Below the pieces are notes generated by a model. That model was not told the DNA's origin and searched no databases. It worked only from the letters and a program-made list of their open reading frames with translations. 64,000 nt of DNA from Pseudomonadales bacterium (GTDB taxonomy: Bacteria > Pseudomonadota > Gammaproteobacteria > Pseudomonadales > Pseudohongiellaceae). This document shows positions 28,099 through 36,349 of this stretch, piece after piece (position 1 is the first letter of the stretch; every line of letters starts with the position of its first letter). The stretch covers positions 1-64,000 of the forward strand of contig JAJECW010000008.1 of NCBI GenBank assembly GCA_022821865.1. The letters are read 5' to 3'. The translations under genes were made by a program, and so were the position numbers.

Positions 28099-28968
28099 AT
28101 GCAGTATGTTTGCGCCAACATGATTTCCCTGCTCGCACTCAAGGTCATCGCCGGGCTGTCCATCCTTGCGGTCGGCGTTCTCGGCGGCATCATTCCGCTG
28201 TTGGCGGCGCGGTTACGGGCGAGTCAGCGCTTCTTTTCCCTCGGCAATGCCCTGGCCGGAGGTATATTCCTTGGCGTCGGCTTCACCCATCTGCTGCCTG
28301 AAGCCGGGGAAATGCTCGCCGGATTTACCGATTATCCGTTGGCCCCGTTACTGGCGGCGGCCGGGATTGCGATTCTGCTGTGGATCGACCGGGTCTATTT
28401 CGAATCGATGGGGCCCGCGGGCGAAGGAGATTCCGGCGAGCAACGCCGGCCCGTATATCCCATGGTCATGCTCGCGGCGCTGTCGATTCATTCGGTCATC
28501 ACCGGAATCGCCCTCGGCCTCGAGCCGGAAGTCGCCGCTTCGCTACTGGTGATGACCGGGATTCTGTTGCACAAGGGTTCGGCGTCCTTCGCGCTGATGG
28601 TCAGCGCCCATGCCGCCGGCCTGAACACTTCGAGTCTGCGCATGGTACTGACCGTCTTCGTGCTGATGACGCCACTCGGGATCCTCTTCGGCACGACAGT
28701 GTCCAGCCTCATGCAGGGAGAGAACGCCGAACTCGTCGAGGGCGTTTTCAATGCCCTGGCCGCGGGAACGTTCATTTACGTCGCAATCATGGATGTGATC
28801 GGCGGAGAGATGGGGCGCATCGAAGACCGCATGGCGCGTTTCGTCAGCAGCGCGCTGGTGGGAAGCGACGATGTCGACATGCCGGTTCGGGATCACGACC
28901 GCCCGCTCAAGTTCCTGCTGGTGCTGATCGGCCTGGGCAGCATGGCGGTGCTGGGTATTTGGGTTTGA
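28099..28968 (+). CDS. ZIP-family zinc/metal transporter
   Basis: A 289-aa inner-membrane protein with about eight hydrophobic helices. The metal-binding helices are recognisable: [14 protein letters not shown] (TM4) and [20 protein letters not shown] (TM5), plus [12 protein letters not shown] in TM2. ZIP proteins move zinc or other divalent metals into the cytosol, so this could complete the path begun by the two outer-membrane receptors. GGAAG lies 5 nt upstream of the chosen ATG; ATG 28120 is an alternative. The 28051 terminator implies its own promoter. The acidic-His segment [14 protein letters not shown] near the end is a further possible metal site. Confidence 0.85.
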   Translation: MQYVCANMISLLALKVIAGLSILAVGVLGGIIPLLAARLRASQRFFSLGNALAGGIFLGVGFTHLLPEAGEMLAGFTDYPLAPLLAAAGIAILLWIDRVYFESMGPAGEGDSGEQRRPVYPMVMLAALSIHSVITGIALGLEPEVAASLLVMTGILLHKGSASFALMVSAHAAGLNTSSLRMVLTVFVLMTPLGILFGTTVSSLMQGENAELVEGVFNALAAGTFIYVAIMDVIGGEMGRIEDRMARFVSSALVGSDDVDMPVRDHDRPLKFLLVLIGLGSMAVLGIWV

Positions 28969-29004
28969 TTTGCCGCGCGCCACGCCATTGCGCGTAGTTG
29001 CCCG

Positions 29005-29058
29005 CTGTCATTCCGCGCAGTTACCTACTGTCATTCTGCGCGAAGTCGCAGAATCTTT
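29005..29058. repeat. dispersed palindromic repeat, copy 6
   Basis: A partial unit (CTGTCATTCCGCGCAG) is followed at once by a full one (CTGTCATTCTGCGCGAAGTC, then GCAGAATC). It lies just upstream of the carbonic anhydrase gene. Confidence 0.65.
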
Positions 29059-29083
29059 TCAGGCAAACAACAGGAGCATTGCC

Positions 29084-29614
29084 ATGCTGTACAAACTCGG
29101 AGACGCCGAAATTGAAATCGCCGGAGAGGACTGGTTTGTGGCGCCGGACGCCGCTGTGATCGGCCGCGTCCAACTGGAAAACAACGCCAGCGTCTGGTTC
29201 GGCGCGGTGCTGCGCGGCGACAATGACCTGATCACCGTCGGCGAGAATTCCAACGTGCAGGACTTGTCGGTATTGCATACCGACCCGGGCATCCCGCTGA
29301 CCATCGGCCGCAACGTCACCATCGGCCACAAGGTCATGCTCCATGGTTGCACCATCGGCGACAATTCCCTCATCGGCATCAATTCGGTGGTGCTCAACGG
29401 CGCGAACATCGGCCGCGACTGTCTGATCGGCGCCAACAGCCTGATCACCGAAGGCAAGCAAATCCCCGACGGCTCGCTCGTTCTCGGCTCCCCGGCGCGG
29501 GTGGCAAGGCAATTGGCCGACGAGGAAAAAGCCATGCTGCTCGAAAGCGCCGACACCTACGTGCGCAACTTCAAGCGCTTCAAACGGGACCTGAAACCCG
29601 ATCCCCGGGGCTGA
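29084..29614 (+). CDS. gamma-class carbonic anhydrase family protein
   Basis: The 176-aa left-handed beta-helix protein has hexapeptide repeats such as [20 protein letters not shown]. Three His residues are placed like the zinc ligands of gamma carbonic anhydrases: His65 (SVLHTDPG), and His82 and His87 (GHKVMLHG), whose five-residue spacing matches the Cam enzyme. It resembles YrdA/CaiE-type proteins, many of which show weak or no CO2 hydration, so activity is uncertain. CAGGAG precedes the ATG at 29084; the upstream frame lies in repeat DNA. Confidence 0.85.
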   Translation: MLYKLGDAEIEIAGEDWFVAPDAAVIGRVQLENNASVWFGAVLRGDNDLITVGENSNVQDLSVLHTDPGIPLTIGRNVTIGHKVMLHGCTIGDNSLIGINSVVLNGANIGRDCLIGANSLITEGKQIPDGSLVLGSPARVARQLADEEKAMLLESADTYVRNFKRFKRDLKPDPRG

Positions 29615-29678
29615 ACCCCGAAACGCCCCCAAAGCTCGGAACTCATAACGGGCCGAGAGATTCCCTCATCCGGAACGT

Positions 29679-29939
29679 TCAGGGATGTGCGCCGGACAGT
29701 CCGCCTTCCTCAAGTTCTTCCCGCAACACGCGCCGCAGAACGGTTTCCAGCTTTTCTCTTTCCAGGTACTCCCGCAACGCCTGATTGATCGCGGTCTGAT
29801 AGCCGCGCCCACTGTCCTTTGCCTGACCGCGAAAAGCCTCCAAGATGTCCTTGTCCAGCAGAATGGTTATTCGGGACTTTCCCTGTTGTGCTACCGGCGC
29901 CCCTCTCCGGCCGCCGTCAAAGTCATATTCCTTCCGCAT
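29679..29939 (-). CDS. brnA: BrnA-family antitoxin
   Basis: The 86-aa protein starts at the ATG at 29939 (MRKEYDFDGG). The C-terminal half is a ribbon-helix-helix DNA-binding domain: KSRITILLDKDILEAFRGQA, then GRGYQTAINQALREYL. BrnA binds and neutralises BrnT and represses the operon. It overlaps the toxin gene by 17 nt, in the usual toxin-first order. Confidence 0.85.
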   Translation of the reverse strand: MRKEYDFDGGRRGAPVAQQGKSRITILLDKDILEAFRGQAKDSGRGYQTAINQALREYLEREKLETVLRRVLREELEEGGLSGAHP

Positions 29940-30198
29940 ATGCAATTCTCTCTGTTCGTGTTGCCTTGCGCGCTGAAATGATCCGCGTCGATTCACCTGT
30001 TTGTGTGAACACGACAACGACCACCCGGCCCAGTGCATCCATGCCGACAGAAACCTGCCTCCGTTCGGAAAGCGCATCCGGGTCTTCAGCCGTCAAGGCA
30101 ACCGGATCGCTCAACACCAGTTCGGCATCCTCGAAAGCCACTCCATGCTTGACCAAATTGCTGCGCGCCTTGCGCGGATCCCAGGTAACGATGCTCAC
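29923..30198 (-). CDS. brnT: BrnT-family ribonuclease toxin
   Basis: The roughly 91-aa protein has the BrnT core: TWDPRKARSNLVKHGVAFED, then DALSERRQVSVGMDALGRVV and STRIISARKATRTER. BrnT is a RelE-fold ribonuclease that blocks translation. The GTG at 30198 gives VSIVTWD, the normal family start. The frame extends to an ATG at 30225, but that would place the start inside the operator-like palindrome. It forms a type II toxin-antitoxin operon with brnA at the edge of the defence island. Confidence 0.8.
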   Translation of the reverse strand: MSIVTWDPRKARSNLVKHGVAFEDAELVLSDPVALTAEDPDALSERRQVSVGMDALGRVVVVVFTQTGESTRIISARKATRTERIAYAEGI

Positions 30199-30208
30199 GA
30201 AGCCAATG

Positions 30209-30226
30209 TATGCATATATATGCATA
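30209..30226. promoter_or_regulatory. 18-bp perfect palindrome, probable brnTA operator
   Basis: TATGCATATATATGCATA is its own reverse complement and lies 11-28 nt upstream of the brnT GTG. A ribbon-helix-helix antitoxin such as BrnA normally binds this kind of AT-rich symmetric site. Function is inferred. Confidence 0.6.
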
Positions 30227-30291
30227 TTGTCAACATCTTATCAGGACGCCGCCCACTTCAGGTAAGCCCCAACGAGAGTGGAGCCAGACCC

Positions 30292-30516
30292 ATGACTCGG
30301 GGGGTGTTTCACTGGTTCTTTACGAAGACGCGGGACCTAGCCGGTATCGTGGCCGATGCGCCGCTGCACGATCTGCGGCGCGCTCACGCATCCCACGCGG
30401 TGATGAAAGGCGAAAGCCTGCATGTCGCGGGGTGGTTGCTTGGTCACCGGCGAGCAAGCACTACAAGTCGTTACGCACATCGTGACGATACTATACTGAG
30501 TCGCGCTGCTCAGTAG
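30292..30516 (+). pseudogene. C-terminal remnant of a tyrosine recombinase (integrase)
   Basis: Only the last 75 residues of a phage-type integrase remain. HDLRRAHASHAVMKGESLHV contains the box II HxxR, and LLGHRRASTTSRYAH contains the second His/Arg and the nucleophilic Tyr. The N-terminal DNA-binding domain and the first catalytic Arg are gone. It lies between brnTA and an AT-rich cargo gene, marking a former mobile element. No tRNA gene or attachment repeat was seen beside it. Confidence 0.7.
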
Positions 30517-30630
30517 GTAGCAGTTGCGTTACAGAGAAGGCTAGATGCTAAGACCGAATTGGGATAGCATCCGTGACCGCATAGGGCGACATTTCTCGAC
30601 AATATCCATTACTACTAAGGTTCGAATCAG

Positions 30631-32091
30631 ATGGCACATACATTTAATGTAATTGACGTAGAAACTGCAAATGCTGATCGTGCAAGCATTTGCCAAATTG
30701 GGATTATTTTTGTTGAGAATGGTGAAATTGTTGATAAGTGGCAATCACTTGTAAATCCGAATGCCTGGTTTGACCCTTACAATGTTTTTATCCATGGAAT
30801 AAGTGCGAACGATGTAAGGAATGAGCCGTCATTTACTGATATCCGAGAAAAACTAGACCGTCTAAATGATTCAATTCTAATAAGCCATTCATCATTTGAT
30901 CGAGTTGCTCTTGAACGAGCGTCGGCAAATCATAATCTTGAATCTTTGCCTGTCAGTTGGCTAGACAGTGCCGCAATCGTTAAACGCGCGTGGCCTGAGA
31001 AGTTTGGGAAAAAAGGTTGGGGCCTCAAAAATGTTGCCAAAAATCTGGGAATTTCATTTAATCACCACGATGCGCTAGAAGATGCAAGAGCTACTACTGA
31101 AATTGTACTGAAAGCATGCGAAGCTACAGACACTCAAATATCAGACTGGCTTCACTTAGTTAATAGACCAGTTTTTCCTCGATCAAAAACTTCTGCTAGA
31201 GATAGATCTGTTGACGCCAAATCATTAGCTAATCCGGATGGACCACTATTTGGTGAAACCATTTTGTTCACTGGAAAGTTAAGTGTGCTTAATCGGAAAG
31301 AAGCTGAAGAGTTAGCAGCACAGGTTGGTTGTACTCCCGCAAGTAATCCCTCAAAAAAAGTCACGATGCTAGTTGTGGGAATTCAGGATCAAAGTAAGCT
31401 AAATGGATATGAAAAAAGCACAAAACACCGAAAAATTGAAGAATTTATAAAAAAGGGATTTTCTATTGATATTCTTTCTGAGTCTGATTTTTACGAACTC
31501 GTGGATGTGAAGAAAGATGATGAAGCGTCAAAAAATAATGTAGCTTCTTCGAGAAAAAATGAAAGCAAGATTAAAACTGAAGTGGGGATTGAGATTGAAT
31601 TTGGGTTTGAATTTAATGATCAACAGTTTGATGAAGAACCGTATGAGGTGCTGTTATACGATAATGCGGATGAGTCTTTGGGAGAAATCATTACTCATGT
31701 TGTAAATGCTGCAAGCTATCTCAACAACCTTGATGGGTGTGACATGGACGATCCCATATTTTTAAATAAAGTGCTGGACAGTAATAATGAGCGCATCAGT
31801 GTTAACGTGCTATGTAAAGAAAAACAAATCGGATATCTTCCAGACGATCTAGCTGAAGCTTTGGAAGATTTTTTGGATGCAGGTGCGGCATACTCAGCTT
31901 TTCTCGAAGATGACTGGGATGATATAGACAAGGACGACGTGGATGAGAACAATGTAGGCCTAACAATTTCCATGAACCTTGATGAGATGCCGAAAGAACT
32001 GCTTAAAATTGGGACATCTGCTGAAGTTCCTTCGGGGAAAGACTTAGAGAATCTGACTAGTTTGATTGAGGGACAAGCAGATAAGCGGTAA
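30631..32091 (+). CDS. DEDDh exonuclease fused to a BRCT domain
   Basis: A 486-aa protein, markedly AT-rich against its surroundings. Residues 1-165 are a DnaQ/RNase T-type 3'-5' exonuclease with all DEDDh residues: Asp9 and Glu11 in VIDVETAN, Asp90 in SHSSFDRVAL, and His146 and Asp151 in HHDALEDARA. Residues about 205-290 form a BRCT domain (LFGETILFTGKLSVLNRKEA, later KVTMLVVGIQD). The last 170 residues are acidic and contain ISVNVLCKEKQIGYLPDDLA, which recalls a HIRAN-like fold (tentative). A role in repair or defence against foreign DNA is inferred from the island and the domains; the BRCT could bind nicked or end-phosphorylated DNA. Confidence 0.75.
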   Translation: MAHTFNVIDVETANADRASICQIGIIFVENGEIVDKWQSLVNPNAWFDPYNVFIHGISANDVRNEPSFTDIREKLDRLNDSILISHSSFDRVALERASANHNLESLPVSWLDSAAIVKRAWPEKFGKKGWGLKNVAKNLGISFNHHDALEDARATTEIVLKACEATDTQISDWLHLVNRPVFPRSKTSARDRSVDAKSLANPDGPLFGETILFTGKLSVLNRKEAEELAAQVGCTPASNPSKKVTMLVVGIQDQSKLNGYEKSTKHRKIEEFIKKGFSIDILSESDFYELVDVKKDDEASKNNVASSRKNESKIKTEVGIEIEFGFEFNDQQFDEEPYEVLLYDNADESLGEIITHVVNAASYLNNLDGCDMDDPIFLNKVLDSNNERISVNVLCKEKQIGYLPDDLAEALEDFLDAGAAYSAFLEDDWDDIDKDDVDENNVGLTISMNLDEMPKELLKIGTSAEVPSGKDLENLTSLIEGQADKR

Positions 32092-32158
32092 ACGTGGCGA
32101 AGGAAAGGGGTCCATATACTTGACACTCAACGCCGATTGGCAGTCAAGGCAAATTTAA

Positions 32159-32825
32159 TCAGCGCCGCCGTTCCCATACATGGAGTTCGTGAAGTGCATC
32201 AATCAGTCCATAGTGCTTCATATGGGCTGGGTCGCGGGCCGCAGGGTGGCGGTACAGAACGTGCAATACGCCGCCCACAGTACAGTGCCAAATGCCACGG
32301 TCGGTTCGCGCCCAGGCGTCGTCCGATATCGAATACAAGTCTTCAAGCCCGTCTCCAATGTCCGAACCGCAGAGAATAACGACATCGGGCTTGTACATGG
32401 CCAGTTGCTCCCGAATGAAATCGCTGTCACGCTTCATCGCACTCCGAATCTCCTTCCAGTTCGCGCTTGGGCCTCCGCCATTTTTTTTTCACATTCATGA
32501 ACACTATCTGACGTACTGCCTGGTCTCGACGTACTTCGCTCAGCCATCCGTCGAGTTCGGACCATGGCTTGAGGTCTGGGAGAGCCAGGATGCCCTCAAT
32601 CCACCGCACCATTGTTGGATAAAGGTTTGGTTCGCGCAGGTATTCCCTCAGGTCAAAGGATTCGTCGGTGTAAGCTTCTTTCAGTACAAAGACGAGCTTT
32701 AAGGGAGCCTTCTCGAATCGATCGAGATCCACAGCACCGTCCTTTACGAACCGATTCTCGCCGTGCTTTCTGCACCGCGATTCCCACCGTTCAAACAGTT
32801 CGTTTTCTTTTTCAGTCAGATTCAT
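32159..32825 (-). pseudogene. conserved hypothetical protein frameshifted in an A9 tract
   Basis: The gene opens at the ATG at 32825 after CAGGGGAAAA and reads about 110 codons to FMNVKK. Coding then runs into nine consecutive A (T9 at 32481-32489 on the plus strand). As written, the frame terminates soon after. Skipping one A continues smoothly as NVKKNGGGPSANWKEIRSAM and then FIREQLAMYKPDVVILCGSD, down to 32159. The combined product (about 220 aa) resembles hypothetical proteins loosely related to the uracil-DNA-glycosylase fold; I do not assign a function. It may be a mutation, a sequencing error or real slippage at the tract. Confidence 0.65.
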
Positions 32826-32903
32826 TTTTCCCCTGAGACAAAAACCAACGGGACACCCGTCCATTTTGCGCGGGCCTCACCATATTTACCTGACAGTGGC
32901 CGT

Positions 32904-33872
32904 TCAGGGCGCAACTTCCATGCCGTCGCGGCCGACGATGATCGGGCCGTCGAAGTAATCGCTCATTCCCTGGATGAATGCCGCTTCCGCGGCGTCGGTA
33001 GGTGGAATCGAGGGGAACAGGTGAGTAAGCGCCAGCTTTTTCACGCCGGCTTCCTGGGCCATTTGCGCCAGTGCGAGCGTTTCGGCGTGATACTCCATGC
33101 CTTCCTGGATCATTTCGAATTGCCGCGTATTGCCCGCGGCTCTTGCCAGCGCCAGACCCGGATTGAACATGGCGGCGTTCTCGGCCTCGCTGACGAGCAG
33201 GTCGGCGCCTTCCGCGCCCGCGGCATAGTCGGGGCAGACGCGCGTATCACCCGATATGACGACGATCCGGTCCCTGTACTCGAAGCGATATCCCACCGCG
33301 GGCTCGATCGGTTCGTGGCAGACCGGGAACATGGTCACCTTCAGGCCGTCTTCGTCGAGTACGACCCCGGGTTCATGCTCGGTCACCGTGGGATTCATGA
33401 CCGCTTCGCTGAATTTCTCTCCATGATGCGTGATTCGATACTGGAGGTCGAGGCGGTAGGTGGCGATGATTCCTTCGACCACTTCCACTGCCCCCGGCGG
33501 CCCCAGAACCGGAATCGACCGGTCGATGCCGGCGACGCCGAAGTTGAGCAAGATCTCGCCGAGGCCGATGAAATGATCCGAATGGTAGTGGGTGTAGAAA
33601 ATGGCGTCGAGATCGAAGATTCCGGCCTGATCGAGCGTGACGACGCAATTGCGGCCGGTATCGACGAGGAACACCCGGTCTCCCGCGATTACCGCCGTGC
33701 AGGCCGTGCCCCGTTGCGGATTCGGGATTGGCACCCCGGTGCCGAGCAGGATCACGGAGATGCCCGCGTCAGGGTCCAGCGCGCGGGCTTGCGGCCTGCC
33801 CTGGGCGACCGCAAATGCCGTCGACACGACCATGACGATCGCAACGAATGACAGACAGGTTTTTTTCCTCAT
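32904..33872 (-). CDS. exported metallo-beta-lactamase-fold hydrolase
   Basis: A 322-aa protein. A signal peptide (LSFVAIVMVVSTAFAVAQ) is followed by an MBL domain of the RNase Z / arylsulfatase-like subgroup. The zinc motif is YTHYHSDHFIGLGE, with later ligands in FPVCHEP, VVISGDTRVCP and LALTHLFPSIPP. It should be a periplasmic or extracellular hydrolase of an ester, lactone or phosphodiester. I start at the ATG at 33872 (MRKK), with TGGAGA about 8 nt upstream; the ATG at 33890 is also possible. It lies 31 nt after the monooxygenase gene on the same strand, so the two are probably one transcription unit. Confidence 0.85.
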   Translation of the reverse strand: MRKKTCLSFVAIVMVVSTAFAVAQGRPQARALDPDAGISVILLGTGVPIPNPQRGTACTAVIAGDRVFLVDTGRNCVVTLDQAGIFDLDAIFYTHYHSDHFIGLGEILLNFGVAGIDRSIPVLGPPGAVEVVEGIIATYRLDLQYRITHHGEKFSEAVMNPTVTEHEPGVVLDEDGLKVTMFPVCHEPIEPAVGYRFEYRDRIVVISGDTRVCPDYAAGAEGADLLVSEAENAAMFNPGLALARAAGNTRQFEMIQEGMEYHAETLALAQMAQEAGVKKLALTHLFPSIPPTDAAEAAFIQGMSDYFDGPIIVGRDGMEVAP

Positions 33873-33903
33873 TCCGGATTCTCCAGTCATGGGACTCGCG
33901 CGC

Positions 33904-35376
33904 TCAACTGAGTTGCAAGGCGCCGTCTTCGATCGGTGACTCTTCAATCAGTTTGCGGTCGAGCAGGTAGTCCTGGGTGTTGCGCCAGGGAGGCTGGTTC
34001 TTCTGTTTCGGGAACAGGTGCATGGCGCGCTGCATGTAGCCGGGATTGAAGTCGTCGATCCAGTCGAGTTCCGGCAGGCCTTTTTCGTCTTCGCCCAGCA
34101 CCGGTTCGCACTGGCGCGCGCCCCTGGCGTCCATGGCCTTGAGCAATTTGCAGAAATAGCTTGAATTCAGGTCGGCGCGCAAGGTCCAGGAAGCGTTGAC
34201 GTAGCCGAAGGTGTAGATCAGATTCGGCAGGCCCGAGAACATCATGCCGTGGTAGTTGAACGCGCTGGCCGGGTCGAATTCCTCGCCGTCGCGGAACAGG
34301 CGCACGCCGCCGAGCACTTGCAGGTTCAGGCCCGTTGCCGTAACAAGGATATCGGCTTCGACCCGTTCGCCGTCCTGCATCGTCACGCCATTTTCGCCGA
34401 TGCGTTCGATATTGCCGGTGACGACGTCGGCCTTGCCTTCCCTGATCGCCAGGAACAGGTCGTTGTCGGGCACCAGGCAGAGGCGCTGGGTCCAGGGTTC
34501 GTAATTCGGCGTGAAATGTTTCTCCACATCGTAATCTTTACCGAGTACCTTGCGTACGCGCTTGAGCAGGTAGTCCCTGATTTTCTCCGGCTGTTCCCGC
34601 GACCGCCGGTAAACCATGTCCTGCAGACGCACGAAGCGCCGGCGATTGATCACGCCGGCCCAGTGCGCCGGCAACATCGCATTGAGCAATGCGGCGATTC
34701 GGTCATTGCCGGGGCGGGAAATGATATAGCTCGGCGAACGCTGGATCATGGTCACTTTCGCCGCCTTCTGCACCAGTGCCGGGATAAGCGTTACCGCCGT
34801 CGCGCCACTGCCGATCACCGCCATGCGCTTGCCCGAATAATCCAGTTCCTCCGGCCAATGCTGCGGATGCACGACAGGACCGCCGAAGTCCGCAAGGCCG
34901 GGCAGGTCGGGCGTATAGCCCTTGTCGTAATCGTAGTAGCCGCAGCACATGAACAGGAATCGCGCCTTGACTTCGAACTCGCGGTCCTCGCCGTCGACCA
35001 CCGATGCGGTCCAAACTGCAGATTGGCTGTCCCAGGCAGCCGAGGTCACCCTGTGTCCGAACCGGATGCGCTCGCGCACCCCGTACTCGTCGACCGTTTC
35101 CTGCAAGTACTCGCGAATGGCGTCTGCGTCGGAAATCACCTTCGGATTCGTCCAGGGCTTGAAACTGAAGCCGAAGGTGTACATGTCGCTGTCCGAGCGA
35201 ATCCCCGGAAAGCGAAACAGGTCCCAGGTTCCCCCGATCTCGTCCCGCGCCTCGAGAATCGCATAACTCTTGCCGGAGCATTCGCGCTCCAGATGACAGG
35301 CGGCGCTGATCCCGGAAATCCCGGCACCGACAATAAGGACGTCCAGCAAAGGGGGAAGAGGTGCGGCGGCGTTCAT
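33904..35376 (-). CDS. FAD-dependent Baeyer-Villiger-type monooxygenase
   Basis: The 490-aa flavoprotein has the FAD-binding LIVGAGISGISAACHLE at the N-terminus and the fingerprint FGGPVVHPQHWP (FxGxxxHxxxWP) near residue 165. A second dinucleotide fold, MAVIGSGATAVTLIPAL, should bind NADPH. The set defines class B flavin monooxygenases that insert oxygen into ketones or oxidise heteroatoms. The closest subgroup looks like the EthA-type enzymes. The ATG at 35376 is chosen over one six codons upstream. An MBL hydrolase follows; a ketone-to-ester-to-acid route (monooxygenase, then esterase) would fit but is speculative. Confidence 0.85.
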   Translation of the reverse strand: MNAAAPLPPLLDVLIVGAGISGISAACHLERECSGKSYAILEARDEIGGTWDLFRFPGIRSDSDMYTFGFSFKPWTNPKVISDADAIREYLQETVDEYGVRERIRFGHRVTSAAWDSQSAVWTASVVDGEDREFEVKARFLFMCCGYYDYDKGYTPDLPGLADFGGPVVHPQHWPEELDYSGKRMAVIGSGATAVTLIPALVQKAAKVTMIQRSPSYIISRPGNDRIAALLNAMLPAHWAGVINRRRFVRLQDMVYRRSREQPEKIRDYLLKRVRKVLGKDYDVEKHFTPNYEPWTQRLCLVPDNDLFLAIREGKADVVTGNIERIGENGVTMQDGERVEADILVTATGLNLQVLGGVRLFRDGEEFDPASAFNYHGMMFSGLPNLIYTFGYVNASWTLRADLNSSYFCKLLKAMDARGARQCEPVLGEDEKGLPELDWIDDFNPGYMQRAMHLFPKQKNQPPWRNTQDYLLDRKLIEESPIEDGALQLS

Positions 35377-35446
35377 GCGCAATCCCTGTATCAATCAAGC
35401 CGCGCATAATACCAGAACCGCAAGCCGATCTTTCCGTCGGGATGAT

Positions 35447-35486
35447 GGAGTTTCCACTTTAGTTCAATTCTCTACCCGGAGGGTAG
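35447..35486. repeat. short repeat shared with the yhcG-internal palindrome
   Basis: GGAGTTTCCACTTTAGTTCA followed by ATTCTCTACCCGGAGGGTAG closely matches 43316-43356, inside the DUF1016 gene. It ends in a small hairpin (CTACCC, GGA loop, GGGTAG). It lies in the 230-nt non-coding gap before the AbiEi-like gene. Confidence 0.5.
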
Positions 35487-35628
35487 CCAATCGCGAGCGC
35501 AGGGTCATTTGGGACACCCATCGCATGGGCGCTTACACGAGAGTTGAAAACGATTTTCCATAACCTTGACTCAAGTCTTGAATGTCAGAAAAATATATAC
35601 TATTTTATGACATCAAAAGAGGCTGTTA

Positions 35629-36228
35629 ATGACTACTGCCAAGATTAAACGTCGCATTGCGGCCAAAGGCCGAGGGACCGTATTCGTCCCCGGGGACTTC
35701 CTCGATATCGGGTCGCGCGCCGCGGTGGACCAAGCGCTGTCGCGACTCGCCAGTCAAGGCGTGATCCGCCGGCTTGCGCGCGGTGTATATGACTATCCGA
35801 AACAGAGCCGGCGTCTCGGCGAGTTATCCCCGGACACGGATGCCGTCGCGCGCGCCATAGCGCGAAAAGACAGCCATGTGGTCGAGGTCTCGCCAGCGCG
35901 CGCGGCGAACATGCTTGGACTGACAACCCAAGTTCCAGCCAAAGCCGTCTATCTCACCAGCGGCCCCTCCAGGGTCCGGCAGATTGGTCGCCATTCAATC
36001 ATCATGCGCAAGGCGGCGGCGAAAAACCTGGTCGGCGCCGGTCGACCGACGGGAATCGTATTCCAGGCGCTTCGCTATTTCGGCAAGAATGGCGTTGACG
36101 ATGCCGTTGTCGCCAAGATCGCCCGGTCTCTCGATGCGGATACCTGCGCCAAACTCGTCCGCGACGCAGTCAAGGCGCCGGTATGGATTCAGTCTGTCGC
36201 CGGCAAGATTGCGACGGCGGCGGTCTAG
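35629..36228 (+). CDS. AbiEi-type antitoxin (DUF6088 family)
   Basis: A 199-aa basic protein. An N-terminal winged-helix (VDQALSRLASQGVIRRLARG, then VYDYPKQSRRLGELSP) is followed by the AbiEi C-terminal region (VEVSPARAANMLGLTTQVPA, then VYLTSGPSRVRQIGRHSI). AbiEi-family proteins repress their operon and block the nucleotidyltransferase toxin AbiEii. The ATG at 35629 follows AAGAGGCTGTTA. The toxin gene just downstream survives only as 26 codons, so this antitoxin is an orphan in the window. Confidence 0.75.
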   Translation: MTTAKIKRRIAAKGRGTVFVPGDFLDIGSRAAVDQALSRLASQGVIRRLARGVYDYPKQSRRLGELSPDTDAVARAIARKDSHVVEVSPARAANMLGLTTQVPAKAVYLTSGPSRVRQIGRHSIIMRKAAAKNLVGAGRPTGIVFQALRYFGKNGVDDAVVAKIARSLDADTCAKLVRDAVKAPVWIQSVAGKIATAAV

Positions 36229-36231
36229 TCC

Positions 36232-36312
36232 ATGGACGCCTTTGCCCGCGAACAACCAGAAACTCGCGCAGAAGTCTTTCGAGAGACGTGTATTGAGACG
36301 GTAATCACCTGA
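36232..36312 (+). pseudogene. 5' remnant of an AbiEii-type nucleotidyltransferase toxin gene
   Basis: The ATG lies 3 nt after the AbiEi-like stop. The short peptide begins MDAFAREQPETRAEVFRETC, which matches the usual opening of AbiEii toxins (Asp, Phe, Ala, then a Val-Phe helix), and stops after 26 codons before the family's conserved EKDFWV region. What follows is the end of the minus-strand GajB-like gene, so the toxin was probably lost when that cluster arrived or by deletion. Confidence 0.55.
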
Positions 36313-36349
36313 AACATTGCCACCAGCACTCTCAAGCCATTTGCATGCT

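Noticed and set aside
35566..35601. promoter before the AbiEi-like gene (TTGACT and TATACT)
   Set aside because: The two elements are 24 nt apart, too far for a standard sigma-70 promoter, so it is not listed as a feature.
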